Source of the DNA: Pseudomonas sp. LD120
Lineage (GTDB): Bacteria; Pseudomonadota; Gammaproteobacteria; Pseudomonadales; Pseudomonadaceae
Direction: 5' to 3'
NCBI RefSeq assembly: GCF_009861525.1
Contig: NZ_WVHL01000002.1
Location: forward strand, 310,001-374,000
Length of the DNA: 64,000 bases
The translations under genes and the position numbers were made by a program. The notes under the pieces were generated by a model. That model saw only the letters and a list, made by a program, of their open reading frames with translations, was not told where the DNA came from and made no database searches. Positions 27,080-36,063 of this stretch are shown one piece after another. The stretch's first letter is position 1; every line of letters starts with the position of its first letter.

Positions 27080-27421
27080 ATGTACCGTTTGCTTATCCCC
27101 GCCATGACGTTTACCGGGCTGCTGCTGGCCGGCTGTGCTTCTGCGCCGAATGATCCGACCTTGGTCATGCAGACCCGGAAACCCCCCGCCGAATACGCCG
27201 ACTGCGTGCTTCCCAAGCTGCAGCGCAGCGCCCAGAACGCAAGTGTGGCGCAATCACAGCGCGGCTACCGCATCGTGGTCACCAGCAAAGTTGTCGCCGA
27301 TAACGTGCTGGAGGTCTACAAAACGTCCAGCGGCGGCAAGGTGTTCCTCTATGAGCGGCACTTGCTGGCGTCGAGCTTTGCGCCGTCGAGCTTCGAGCAA
27401 GCAGCGCAGGACTGCCTGTAA
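27080..27421 (+). CDS. Small predicted lipoprotein
   Basis: 113 residues with a clear lipoprotein signal (FTGLLLAGCAS, lipobox LAGC). The mature part is about 93 residues with two cysteines (ADCVLPKLQ and QDCL), possibly a disulfide. It resembles small outer-membrane lipoproteins of unknown function common in Pseudomonas. A 7-bp inverted repeat (TGACGCC / GGCGTCA) lies 30-50 bp upstream. It is convergent with the DUF2256/photolyase operon. Confidence 0.78.
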   Translation: MYRLLIPAMTFTGLLLAGCASAPNDPTLVMQTRKPPAEYADCVLPKLQRSAQNASVAQSQRGYRIVVTSKVVADNVLEVYKTSSGGKVFLYERHLLASSFAPSSFEQAAQDCL

Positions 27422-27433
27422 TCCGCAGCGTTT

Positions 27434-27577
27434 TCAGCCTGGGTTCGAGCGCGCTGTGCGGCGGCAACGTTCCGAGCAAAAGCGTACTTGATCCCAGCAA
27501 CGGGTCCAGCGCTTGCGCCAACTGAATGGCAGGCCGCAGAACGCACAGTCCTTGCGTGGCAATTCGGATTTCTTCAT
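27434..27577 (-). CDS. DUF2256 small zinc-finger-like protein
   Basis: 47 residues with CAFCGLPF, then a central tryptophan-rich WRKRWTRCWDQVRFC and SERCRR: the DUF2256 pattern of spaced cysteines likely to bind zinc. Its ATG overlaps the stop of the photolyase gene by four bases (27574-27577), so it is translationally coupled. DUF2256 genes are commonly found next to photolyase/cryptochrome genes; the function is unknown. Confidence 0.82.
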   Translation of the reverse strand: MKKSELPRKDCAFCGLPFSWRKRWTRCWDQVRFCSERCRRTARSNPG

Positions 27578-29121
27578 AGGGCTTGTCCTGCATCCAGACG
27601 CGTCAGCAGCTCCTCGCCGCGTTGCCAGAGGGCTTCCCGGCGGGCTTCGTCCATGCGCTGCAGGTTGCGATAGGTCAGGGCCAGCCGCGGATTGCCGCCC
27701 AGTTGCCTTTGGTGACGCATCAGGAAATGCCAATACAGGGCGTTGAACGGGCAGGCATCGTTGCCGGTGGCCTGGTCCACCCGATAGCGACAGCCACCAC
27801 AGTAGTCGGACATCCGCTGAATGTAGCGGCCGCTGGCGCAATAGGGCTTGGAGCCCAGGTAGCCGCCGTCGGCGTGCATCACCATGCCCAGGGTGTTGGG
27901 CAGTTCGACCCAGTCGAAGGCGTCCAGGTAGACCGCCAGGTACCAGTCGCAGATGGCTTTGGGCGCAATCCCGGCCAGCAGCGCGAAGTTGCCGGTGACC
28001 ATCAGTCGCTGGATATGGTGTGCGTAGCCCAGTTCCAGGGTTTGCCCGATGACCTGGGACATGCAACGCATGTCGGTGGCGCCGCTCCAGTAGAACGCCG
28101 GCAGTGCCCGATCATTGGCAAAGCCGTTGAGCTCGGCATATTCAGGCATGCGCAACCAGTAGATGCCGCGCACATATTCGCGCCAGCCGATCAGTTGGCG
28201 GATAAACCCCTCCGCGGCATTGAGTGCAACCCTTTTCTCGCGGTAGGCGCGCTCGACGTCGTCACACAACTGCCGCAGATCCAGCAGCCCGATGTTCAGG
28301 GCCGCACTGATCCGTGCATGAAACAGAAACGGCTCGCCGTCGGCCATGGCGTCCTGGTAGTCACCAAAGGCGGGCAGGGCAAAGTCGAGAAAATGCTGCC
28401 ACAGCAACTGCGCTTGCTCGTGCGTCACCGGGTAGTCAAAGGCATCGAGGCTGCCGTAATGGTCGCTAAAGCACCGAGCCACCAGCGCCAACACCTCGCG
28501 GGTGATGCTGTCGTGGCCGAAGCGCGCCTGGAACGGGCCACGCAGGCCCTTGGGCAGGGCTTTGCGATTGTCGGCGTCGAGGTTCCAGGTGCCACCGCAC
28601 GGGCTGGCGTCCGGCTCTAGCAACAGGCCGCTCTTCTTGCGCATCTCGCGGTAGAAAAACTCCATGCGTAACGAGCGGCGACCCGCCGCCCAGGCGCGAA
28701 ATTGCTCGCGCGAACACAGAAAGCGCCGATCGGCATGCCAAATCAGCGCCAGGCCACCCTCGCGCAGGGCCTGTTCCAGGCGCCACTCGCCGCATTCGGT
28801 GACGTGCACCTGATCGGCATTCAAGGCCGCCTGCCAGCGTCGTAACTCGCCGGGGATGCTGCCGCTGTTGTCAGCGTCGTCCAAAGCCACATAGATCACC
28901 CGCCAGCCGCGTTGGCGAAGGCGGGCGGCGAAGTGGCGCATGGCGCTGAAGATCAGGACGATTTTTTGCGGATGATGCCGGACATAACGCGCCTCGCTGT
29001 GCACCTCGGCCATCAGCAACGCGTCGCGCGCAGGGTCCAGCGCCTTGAACAGGTCCAGATCGAATGACAGCTGGTCACCCAGCACCAGGCCCAGTCGCCT
29101 GGCAGGCGTTGGGCTCACCAT
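27574..29121 (-). CDS. Iron-sulfur bacterial cryptochrome/photolyase (PhrB-like)
   Basis: 515 residues of the deoxyribodipyrimidine photolyase-related (FeS-BCP) group. Features include LGLVLGDQLSFDL at the N terminus, YAHHIQRLMVTGNFALLAGI in the FAD domain, and the cluster cysteines in YCASGRYIQRMSDYCGGCRY and ACPFNALYW. Characterised members repair (6-4) photoproducts with blue light and carry FAD, a lumazine and a 4Fe-4S cluster. The gene overlaps the upstream SDR stop by 7 bp and the downstream DUF2256 start by 4 bp, forming a tight three-gene operon that is probably light-controlled. Confidence 0.92.
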   Translation of the reverse strand: MVSPTPARRLGLVLGDQLSFDLDLFKALDPARDALLMAEVHSEARYVRHHPQKIVLIFSAMRHFAARLRQRGWRVIYVALDDADNSGSIPGELRRWQAALNADQVHVTECGEWRLEQALREGGLALIWHADRRFLCSREQFRAWAAGRRSLRMEFFYREMRKKSGLLLEPDASPCGGTWNLDADNRKALPKGLRGPFQARFGHDSITREVLALVARCFSDHYGSLDAFDYPVTHEQAQLLWQHFLDFALPAFGDYQDAMADGEPFLFHARISAALNIGLLDLRQLCDDVERAYREKRVALNAAEGFIRQLIGWREYVRGIYWLRMPEYAELNGFANDRALPAFYWSGATDMRCMSQVIGQTLELGYAHHIQRLMVTGNFALLAGIAPKAICDWYLAVYLDAFDWVELPNTLGMVMHADGGYLGSKPYCASGRYIQRMSDYCGGCRYRVDQATGNDACPFNALYWHFLMRHQRQLGGNPRLALTYRNLQRMDEARREALWQRGEELLTRLDAGQAL

Positions 29122-29825
29122 GCCAGCCGCTCACCGTCATAGGCGAAGAATTCGCCGCTGTCGGCCGGCGTCAGGCGGTCGATCAGGTTTAACAGTTCAC
29201 CGGCCGCGAGCGATGCCGGCCGCGCCGCAACGGCGCCCCGAAAGGGTTGCGACAATCGCGAAATGACCGTGCCTGGGTGCAGGCTCAACAGCCGTGCCCT
29301 GGGTTGAGTGCGTGCCAGTTCGATTGCCGCGGTTTTCACCAGCATGTTCAGCGCCGCCTTGGAGGCGCGATAGGCGTACCAGCCGCCCAGACGGTTATCA
29401 CCGATGCTGCCGACCTTGGCGCTGAGCATTGCCATCGCCCCTTCGGGGCCGAGCAACGGTAGAAAGTGCCGCAGCACCAACGCCGGCCCCAGAGCATTGA
29501 CCTGAAACACCGCCTTCAGCGCGTGGTCCTCAATGGCCGCATAGCTTTTCTCCGGCCCTATAGCACCGCGATGGAGCAGGCCGGCGGCGTGCACGATCAG
29601 TTGATACGGCGCTTGGGCGGCTAACGCGGCGGCGGCCTCGGCGATGCTCTCGGGCTGCTCCAGGTCCAGCATGGGCAGTGTTCCTCGGCCCAGGGTACGT
29701 ACGCCGGCGCAGCGTGGGTCTTGTTCGAGCCATTGACAAAACGCGGCGCCCAGCCCGCCGCTGGCGCCTATCACCAAGGCGCGATAGCCATTACCCAGCG
29801 AGTTCATGCTCAGGGCTGTGTTCAT
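29115..29825 (-). CDS. Short-chain dehydrogenase, C-factor/CsgA-like, first gene of photolyase operon
   Basis: 236 residues with ALVIGASGGLGAAF for nucleotide binding, the serine region near LSAKVGSIGDN and the catalytic WYAYRASKAALN (Tyr and Lys). The short size and the SKAALN/TVIS motifs fit the C-factor-like SDR group. AGGAG lies 8 bases before the ATG at 29825. In many Pseudomonas and Vibrio genomes such SDR genes travel with light-induced photolyase genes. The substrate is unknown. Confidence 0.85.
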   Translation of the reverse strand: MNTALSMNSLGNGYRALVIGASGGLGAAFCQWLEQDPRCAGVRTLGRGTLPMLDLEQPESIAEAAAALAAQAPYQLIVHAAGLLHRGAIGPEKSYAAIEDHALKAVFQVNALGPALVLRHFLPLLGPEGAMAMLSAKVGSIGDNRLGGWYAYRASKAALNMLVKTAAIELARTQPRARLLSLHPGTVISRLSQPFRGAVAARPASLAAGELLNLIDRLTPADSGEFFAYDGERLAW

Positions 29826-29921
29826 TCAGTGTCTCCTGTGGATGGGCATCGGCGGCCCCAACGGACGGGAGTGCCGGTCTGTCGCGCGAGGGATCGATCC
29901 CTGTGCAAGTTCGTCTCGATA

Positions 29922-29949
29922 TTTGTACATAAAAATTTACTTTGTACAT
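29922..29949 (-). promoter_or_regulatory. Perfect 9-bp direct repeat, candidate LitR/CarH-type operator
   Basis: On the minus strand ATGTACAAA occurs twice, at 29941-29949 and 29922-29930, separated by a 10-bp A/T-rich spacer (19 bp start to start). It sits about 100 bp upstream of the SDR-photolyase operon. Light-responsive MerR-family repressors (LitR/CarH) use direct repeats of similar TGTACA-like half sites. No such regulator gene is in the window. Confidence 0.5.
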
Positions 29950-30599
29950 GTTTTTTTGCCGTGCTTGCGGCTATCAGTGCTTGCCGCGACCTGGATGTAT
30001 CGGTGTCCAGCAACCGGGGACAGGCAGGGGGAGGGTGGATGGTTCGCTCGCTCGGGGGCTGTTCAGCAACGCGTTGATTACCGTTGGCCCATGCCGTGCC
30101 AAGATTCGCCGCGCCCGCCAGGCCCGCCGCTCGCCGCTTGTATCGGGGCAGAAGAGCGTTACTGGTGCCCTGATGGGGGCCGCGATGCTGTTCCAGGCTG
30201 GCTTTGACAGGCCGTAATCGTGTTGCTGATTCAACCTGGAGCAGCCGCGCCGGCGCCTCGCCTTGACGCAAGAAGCACACTGCCCGGACGCGAAGCGGCC
30301 ATTGACCATCGAAATACAGCGTCAGTGGCCATCGCTCTGAGTTGTACGCCTTTCAGGTTTGTGTATAGGTTTTGCGCGAGATTAACCGAAAAAAAACACT
30401 GACAATCCATGATTCGCCCCTTGGGCGCAGGCAGGGCCGGTGTCTGCGGCCCATCCTGCCAGCCTCGGCGTCACGGTTGTCGGCTTGAATGGCAATGGCC
30501 TTGGTGCCGGTGACCGTGATCTTGCCAACCCGCTGTTGCGCCTGTGGAGCAGGCCTGAGTAGCCGACCTTGCAGCGCGGCGGGGTAATGGTGCGGGGGA
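29950..30599. other. 650-bp region without a recognisable gene
   Basis: Between the photolyase promoter and the stop of the sensor kinase. Open frames here are short, lack ribosome binding sites and do not look like protein. No tRNA-like or terminator structure with a T tract was found. It may hold the far upstream promoter region of the photolyase operon. Confidence 0.4.
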
Positions 30600-32873
30600 T
30601 TAACTCAACCCCCGCGAGCTGGCCGCCAGGGCGACACGGGCCAAGGCGGGAATGGATTTGCAATGAGTGCGGTTCATGATCGAGGCGCGGTGGTTTTCCA
30701 CCGTGCGCTGGCTGATCCCCAGTTCAGCGGCGATGTTTTTACTGGGGTGGCCCGCTAGCACCAGCTCCATGATTTGTCGTTGCCGCTGGGTCAGGCCTTC
30801 AATGCACTGCACCGCCTGCTCGGTCCAGGCCCGGCGCTTGTTGGCGTCGTGTGAGTGTTCCAGGGCGCGGGCCACGCTGTGCAGCAATTGGCAACGAACC
30901 AATGGCTTTTCGATGAAATCCGCGGCACCGGCCTTCATCGCTTCCACGGCAATGCTCACCTCGCCACTGTTGCTGGTGATGATGAGCGCAAGCGGGTCGT
31001 CGTTGGCTTTGAATCGATGCAACAGCTCAAGGCCGTTGTGCGCACCCACCAGCAGGCAGGCGAGTTGCCCGGGGAGGTAGTCCTGCAGAAAGGCCTTGAC
31101 CTTGGGATAGTCCAGAACGGCGTAGCCGTACGGTTCCAGCACACAGCGTACGGTGGCGCGAAACAGCGGGTCCTCGTCAATCACGAACACTCGCGCTGCG
31201 TCTGCGACGGGAGTGATCAGGGGGCTGTTGTGCACCTGCTGCCTGGCCAGCAACGATGCGACGACGAAGGAGATTTCATTGAGCTTTGCCGGCTTGTTGA
31301 GCTTGATACAGCCCTCAAAGGCCACATCGTGGGACAGTTGTCGCGAAATGTCGCCGGTCAGGATGACGGCGGGAATACGCCGATGCAGTTGCTCGCGCAG
31401 TTGAACAATGACCTGTAGGCCATTGATCGGGCCGGGCAGGTTGTAGTCGGCGAATATCAGGTCCGGCTGCACGCCGCCCTGGCGAATGCTTTGGAACGCG
31501 TGCTCGGCGTCGCTGGCCATGACCACTTGGTAGCCTTGGGACTTGAGTTGCGTGCCCAGCAAGTCGAGCACTTCAAGGTCATCTTCCACCAGCAGGATCA
31601 GGCCGCTGTGCGGTTGTTCGTGGTTCGTTTGCAGGGCATGCGCGGGTGCCTCCTGCGGCGTGGCAATCTCCGGGGCCAAGGCCACATCGACAAACAATGC
31701 CGTGCCTTTGGCCACCTGCGAATGGCCACGCAATTGATGGCCGAGCAAAGCGCACAGGTATTGGACGATGGGCAGTCCCTGACCCGGCTCCTGCCCCGGG
31801 TTGAGCGACGGGTCTGTGCCGTTCAGACGCAATTGCAGGGCGGCCGGCTCCATACCGACGCCGGTGTCCCAGACTCCAATGCTGAGCCAGCCGCCGTGGC
31901 GCCTGCAGCCCAGGAGTATGCGGCCTTCATGGGTGTGGTTCAGGGCGTTGCTCAGCAAGTTGCGCAACACTTGTTCAAGCAAGCGTGGATCGCTTTCCAC
32001 CGACAGCCGGCAGGGCACCAGCTTCAGCTTCAGGCCTTTGGCCCCCGCCTTGTAGCTGAATTCATCGGCGAGCCGGTCCAGCAGATCGCTCATTCTGAAA
32101 CTGACCGGATTGACCCTGATCTCGCCGGTTTCGATGTGATTGATGTCCAAAATGGCGTTCAACAACCCCGACATTGCGCCCACGGTTTCGCCAATCCTCA
32201 CGGTCAGTCGGCGCGGTTGCTCTTCGTCGAGCATGCCGAGCAGCAAACCTTGTAGAAGCTTGAGGGTCTGCAGGGGCTGGCGCAGATCATGGCTGGTGGA
32301 GGCCAGAAAGCGTGACTGACGCACAGCAGCCAACTCAGCCTTTTGCGTCTCGGCCTGCAACGCCTGGGCGAGCTGTTTTTTCTCACCGATCGCGATAAAG
32401 GTGATGAGCACGCCATCTACCGCACCGTCTTCGTCGAGGTAGGCGCTGATCTGTCGCAGGAAACTCTCCCCGGTGCGGGATTCGACCTCGCGTTCCGCGG
32501 GCGTACCGGTGTGCATGACGGTATCGGCATCGTCCAGCAGGTCGGGATCGGTCGGTAACGGCCGGAGGTCGGCCATGGGCCGCCCGATGTCAGTGCTGCG
32601 CAGGTTGAACAAGGGCTGGCAGGCCGGGGTGAACAGCCGGAGGTTGAGTTGCGCGTCGAGCAAGAGGGTGGCGATGGGCAGGCGAGACAGCACGTTCAGC
32701 ACCATCTTTGAAGCGGCACTTTGCTGCTCAAGCCTAGCTTGCAAGGCTTCATTCATTGCGCTCAGTTGCTGATTGAGCGAGCGCAGTTGCTCAAGGGTTT
32801 GCGGTGAACTGGCGGGAACCAGGCATGGGGCCTGGCTTGGTGTTGCAGCGTCAACCGAGGACATTGGAGTCAT
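30600..32873 (-). CDS. Hybrid sensor kinase fused to a FixJ-like regulator (PAS-HisKA-HATPase-REC-REC-LuxR)
   Basis: From ATG 32873 (757 residues; 32864 and 32921 are alternatives): a coiled coil (30-60), a PAS-like domain (60-165), HisKA with His195 (STSHDLRQP), HATPase (DTGVG), a receiver with Asp476 (FADYNLPG), a second receiver-like domain (560-670), and a LuxR helix-turn-helix (693-750). In the second receiver the phospho-acceptor loop reads LLVGAHNGLEL: the Asp and part of the loop are missing. No membrane segment is present, so the sensor is cytoplasmic. An upstream extension to 33173 would cover a repeated operator-like motif and is rejected. Confidence 0.85.
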   Translation of the reverse strand: MTPMSSVDAATPSQAPCLVPASSPQTLEQLRSLNQQLSAMNEALQARLEQQSAASKMVLNVLSRLPIATLLLDAQLNLRLFTPACQPLFNLRSTDIGRPMADLRPLPTDPDLLDDADTVMHTGTPAEREVESRTGESFLRQISAYLDEDGAVDGVLITFIAIGEKKQLAQALQAETQKAELAAVRQSRFLASTSHDLRQPLQTLKLLQGLLLGMLDEEQPRRLTVRIGETVGAMSGLLNAILDINHIETGEIRVNPVSFRMSDLLDRLADEFSYKAGAKGLKLKLVPCRLSVESDPRLLEQVLRNLLSNALNHTHEGRILLGCRRHGGWLSIGVWDTGVGMEPAALQLRLNGTDPSLNPGQEPGQGLPIVQYLCALLGHQLRGHSQVAKGTALFVDVALAPEIATPQEAPAHALQTNHEQPHSGLILLVEDDLEVLDLLGTQLKSQGYQVVMASDAEHAFQSIRQGGVQPDLIFADYNLPGPINGLQVIVQLREQLHRRIPAVILTGDISRQLSHDVAFEGCIKLNKPAKLNEISFVVASLLARQQVHNSPLITPVADAARVFVIDEDPLFRATVRCVLEPYGYAVLDYPKVKAFLQDYLPGQLACLLVGAHNGLELLHRFKANDDPLALIITSNSGEVSIAVEAMKAGAADFIEKPLVRCQLLHSVARALEHSHDANKRRAWTEQAVQCIEGLTQRQRQIMELVLAGHPSKNIAAELGISQRTVENHRASIMNRTHCKSIPALARVALAASSRGLS

Positions 32874-33070
32874 CACCTTGGTCTTGGCCGTTCCGGAACT
32901 GAGTGGAAGGCGAATGGGCATTGTGAGAGTCCGCAGGGGCGTGCTCCAAACGTGCACGCTTCTCGATCCTACTCCTCTTTGCACAATCGGCGCGGTCCGC
33001 CTGGAGGCGATCTTGAGTCTGCGACCAACGGTTGTCCGGTAATCCAGGGTCATGCCCGGGGCGCCCGGGC

Positions 33071-33085
33071 CTAGGTAATTTCCGA
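33071..33085. promoter_or_regulatory. Repeated operator-like motif, copy 1
   Basis: CTAGGTAATTTCCGA; 14 of 15 bases are repeated at 33226. It lies between the divergent sensor kinase/FixJ regulator and the NAD(P)HX repair gene. It could bind the LuxR-type output domain of that regulator; no other support. Confidence 0.4.
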
Positions 33086-33225
33086 ACCTTCCGCTGCCAC
33101 GCCCTGCGCGCCGCTGTGGAAGCCAGGCAGGCATTGGATCAGGCCCATGGGCGAGGGCCGCGATCGCTCCCATTGTCTGTTCGCGCCCGGTAACGGCGGA
33201 TTCGGGGCGCGCGCCTGCTCACAGG

Positions 33226-33240
33226 CTAGGTAGTTTCCGA
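33226..33240. promoter_or_regulatory. Repeated operator-like motif, copy 2
   Basis: CTAGGTAGTTTCCGA, 155 bp from copy 1 in the same orientation. Together the two copies occupy the roughly 640-bp intergenic region from 32874 to 33510, in which no gene is seen. Confidence 0.4.
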
Positions 33241-33510
33241 GGCTGGTCAGGTGCAACCAAGGCGCCTAGGTTGAAGGCCTCAGCAGCGCGACGCCGAGCG
33301 TCTCGCCCCTGGGGCGCTACCCGGTACCCACTGATTCGGAATCGATCCGATGAAAACGGATAAGCCACAAAAACAACATGTCCTCGTACGGCCGCGCTTT
33401 GCGCCTGGGGTCAAGGCGCCTGCGAGCGGGGGCGGCTGGATGCGCCTGGTGGGCAGCGTGCCTGCGCGAGTGGTCATCGATTTCGCTGCGGTTTGAACGA
33501 GTGTCAGCCC

Positions 33511-34998
33511 ATGAACAGATTCAACGGCCAAGCCTTGCTCAACAAACACCAGGGCGCGTTATTGACGGTCGAGCAGATGGCACAAGCCGACCGCCTGGCG
33601 GTGGCTGCCGGGGTGCCGGCGTTTGAGCTGATGGCCAATGCTGGTACTGCGGTGGCGCTTGAAATTCAACGGCGCTGGACCCCCAGGCCGGTGGTGGTGC
33701 TGTGTGGCCCGGGCAACAACGGTGGCGATGGGTTTGTGACCGCGAGTTGGCTGCGCGATGCCGGCTGGGCGGTAAAGGTCGCCCTGCTGGGCAGTCGCTT
33801 CAGCCTCAAGGATGAGGCCCGGCAACATGCGCAGCGTTGGGGCGATGAGGTCGACAGTCTGAGTCCGCAGGTCATCGAAGGCGCCGAACTGATCGTCGAT
33901 GCGTTGTTCGGTGCCGGCCTGAGCCGGCCCTTGCAAGGCCTTGCCCTGGAGACGTTGCGGGCGGCCAGCCGGGCCCAGGTGCCGATCGTTGCCATCGATA
34001 CCCCCAGCGGAGTGATGGGCGATACCGGCGAAGGGCTGGGGGCGGTGGCGGCGCAACTGACGGTGACGTTTCTGCGTAAAAAGCCGGGGCACGTGTTGCT
34101 ACCCGGGCGCGAGCTGTGCGGTGAAGTGGTGGTGGCCGACATCGGTACGCCGGCGACGGTGCTCGACGTCATCCAGCCCCGGACCTTTGAAAATCACCCC
34201 GGGTTGTGGCTGGCCACGTTGCCACGGGCCGGCGCCGCCGCCAACAAGCACAGCCGTGGGCATGCGCTGGTGTTTGGCGGCTATCCGATGACGGGCGCGG
34301 CCCGCATGGCGGCCCGCAGCGCCGCGCGGATCGGCGCGGGGCTGACCACCATCGCGGTGCCGGAAGTGGCGCTGCCGATTTACGCCGGGGCCTTGAACAG
34401 CATCATGGTGCGCCCCTGGGTGACGCCGGAAGACTTCGGTCATCTGCTCAATGGCAGCCGTTTTTCCGCGTGGCTGATCGGGCCCGGCGCCGGGGTGGCC
34501 AAACACACCTTCGGTCACGTCCTGGCGATGCTGGCCAGTGCCCGGCCCACGGTGCTCGACGCCGATGCGCTGACGGTTTTTCAAGATGACCCCGGGGTGC
34601 TGGACCGGGCGATTCATGGCCCTTGCGTGCTGACCCCTCACGATGGCGAGTTCCGACGGATATTCGATCCTGCGGGCGACAAACTCAGCCGCACCCGGGC
34701 CGCGGCCCGTCGTTGCGGCGCGGTGGTGGTGCTCAAAGGCAGCGACACGGTGATTGCCGCCCCCGAGGGGCATGCCGTGATCAACAGCAATGCGCCTTCG
34801 ACCTTGGCCACCGCCGGCGCGGGGGATGTCTTGAGCGGCATGATCCTTGGCCTGCTCGCCCAGGGCGTGTCGGCGTTCGACAGTGCCATTGCCGCGGTCT
34901 GGTTGCATGGCGCCGCGGCCGCCAGCTTCGGCCCCGGGTTGCTGGCCGAAGACCTGCCGGACCTGCTGCCGGCGGTATTGCGCCAGTTGTACGGTTGA
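33511..34998 (+). CDS. Bifunctional NAD(P)HX epimerase/ADP-dependent dehydratase (YjeF/Nnr-like)
   Basis: 495 residues combining both repair activities for hydrated NAD(P)H. The N-terminal YjeF_N epimerase has CGPGNNGGDGFV near residue 65 and IDTPSGVMGDTG. The C-terminal carbohydrate-kinase-like dehydratase has VLTPHDGEF and the ATP/ADP-loop STLATAGAGDVLSGMI. Housekeeping copies normally sit beside tsaE/queG; this one is in a stress module with an alcohol dehydrogenase, GNAT and FNR-like regulator, suggesting an extra copy used in oxygen limitation. ATG 33511 has a weak ribosome binding site. Confidence 0.88.
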   Translation: MNRFNGQALLNKHQGALLTVEQMAQADRLAVAAGVPAFELMANAGTAVALEIQRRWTPRPVVVLCGPGNNGGDGFVTASWLRDAGWAVKVALLGSRFSLKDEARQHAQRWGDEVDSLSPQVIEGAELIVDALFGAGLSRPLQGLALETLRAASRAQVPIVAIDTPSGVMGDTGEGLGAVAAQLTVTFLRKKPGHVLLPGRELCGEVVVADIGTPATVLDVIQPRTFENHPGLWLATLPRAGAAANKHSRGHALVFGGYPMTGAARMAARSAARIGAGLTTIAVPEVALPIYAGALNSIMVRPWVTPEDFGHLLNGSRFSAWLIGPGAGVAKHTFGHVLAMLASARPTVLDADALTVFQDDPGVLDRAIHGPCVLTPHDGEFRRIFDPAGDKLSRTRAAARRCGAVVVLKGSDTVIAAPEGHAVINSNAPSTLATAGAGDVLSGMILGLLAQGVSAFDSAIAAVWLHGAAAASFGPGLLAEDLPDLLPAVLRQLYG

Positions 34999-35034
34999 GA
35001 CCCTTTCATTTACCGAGTGTTGCTGGAGGTTGGC

Positions 35035-36063
35035 ATGCACGCGATGGTGTTGAACAAGACAGGCAGTCCGTTGCAGTGGACCGAGTTGCCCGATCGCCAT
35101 CCTGGGCCGGGAGAGGTGCGGGTGCGGGTGACCGCATGCGGTGTGTGCCGGACTGATCTGCATGTGGTGGACGGCGAACTGGCCCATCCGCAGGTGCCGA
35201 TCATTCCCGGACATGAAGTGGTTGGACGTATCGATGCCCTCGGGACTGGTGTCCTCGGACTGGCCTTGGGCGAGCGGGTGGGAATCCCGTGGCTGGGCCA
35301 CACCTGCGGCGTGTGCCGGTACTGCCGTCAGCACCAAGAGAACCTCTGCGATCACCCGCTGTTCACCGGCTACACCCGTGACGGCGGCTTTGCCACGGCG
35401 CTGATTGCCGATGCCGCTTATGTGTTTGCCCTGGGCGAGGAGGGCAGTGATGCCTCGCTGGCCCCTTTGCTGTGCGCCGGATTAATTGGTTGGCGGGCGC
35501 TACTGATCGGTGGCGAAGGTAAAAAGCTTGGGCTCTACGGTTTCGGTGCTGCCGCGCATATCGTGGCCCAGGTGGCGGCTTGGCAGGGCAAGTCGGTGTT
35601 TGCCTTTACCCGTCCGACGGACATCGCCACGCAAGCCTTTGCTCGGCAGATGGGGGCGATCTGGGCGGGTGACTCGGATCAGCCGGCGCCGGAGTCGCTG
35701 GACGTGGCGATCATCTTCGCCCCAGACGGCGCGCTGGTGCCAACGGCCCTGCGTGCCGTGCGCAAGGGCGGCAGGGTGGTGTGTGCCGGTATTCACATGA
35801 GCGAGATTCCTGCATTTGCCTACGACTTGTTGTGGGGGGAGCGCTCACTGGTATCGGTGGCGAACCTGACGCGTCAGGACGGCGTCGACTTTTTACGCCT
35901 GGCGGCGCAGATCGGCGTCGTCACGCGCACCACCCTGTACCCGCTGACCCAGGCCAATCAGGCCCTTGAAGATTTGCGCAAGGGTGCATTCGAGGGGGCG
36001 GCGGTACTGGTGCCCGAGGTCATCCAAGCAACCCCTGATACAGGTATTGAACATGTTCACTGA
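35035..36063 (+). CDS. Zinc-dependent alcohol dehydrogenase
   Basis: 342 residues of the medium-chain family. Catalytic zinc ligands: Cys in [10 protein letters not shown] and His/Glu in PGHEVVG; the structural zinc site is [15 protein letters not shown]. The Rossmann region is [12 protein letters not shown]. The pattern fits AdhP-like ethanol/propanol dehydrogenases and the AdhA-type enzymes of Pseudomonas, commonly raised in low oxygen. GGAGG precedes ATG 35035. It is 36 bp after the repair gene and overlaps the next GNAT gene by 11 bp, so the three form an operon. Confidence 0.9.
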   Translation: MHAMVLNKTGSPLQWTELPDRHPGPGEVRVRVTACGVCRTDLHVVDGELAHPQVPIIPGHEVVGRIDALGTGVLGLALGERVGIPWLGHTCGVCRYCRQHQENLCDHPLFTGYTRDGGFATALIADAAYVFALGEEGSDASLAPLLCAGLIGWRALLIGGEGKKLGLYGFGAAAHIVAQVAAWQGKSVFAFTRPTDIATQAFARQMGAIWAGDSDQPAPESLDVAIIFAPDGALVPTALRAVRKGGRVVCAGIHMSEIPAFAYDLLWGERSLVSVANLTRQDGVDFLRLAAQIGVVTRTTLYPLTQANQALEDLRKGAFEGAAVLVPEVIQATPDTGIEHVH

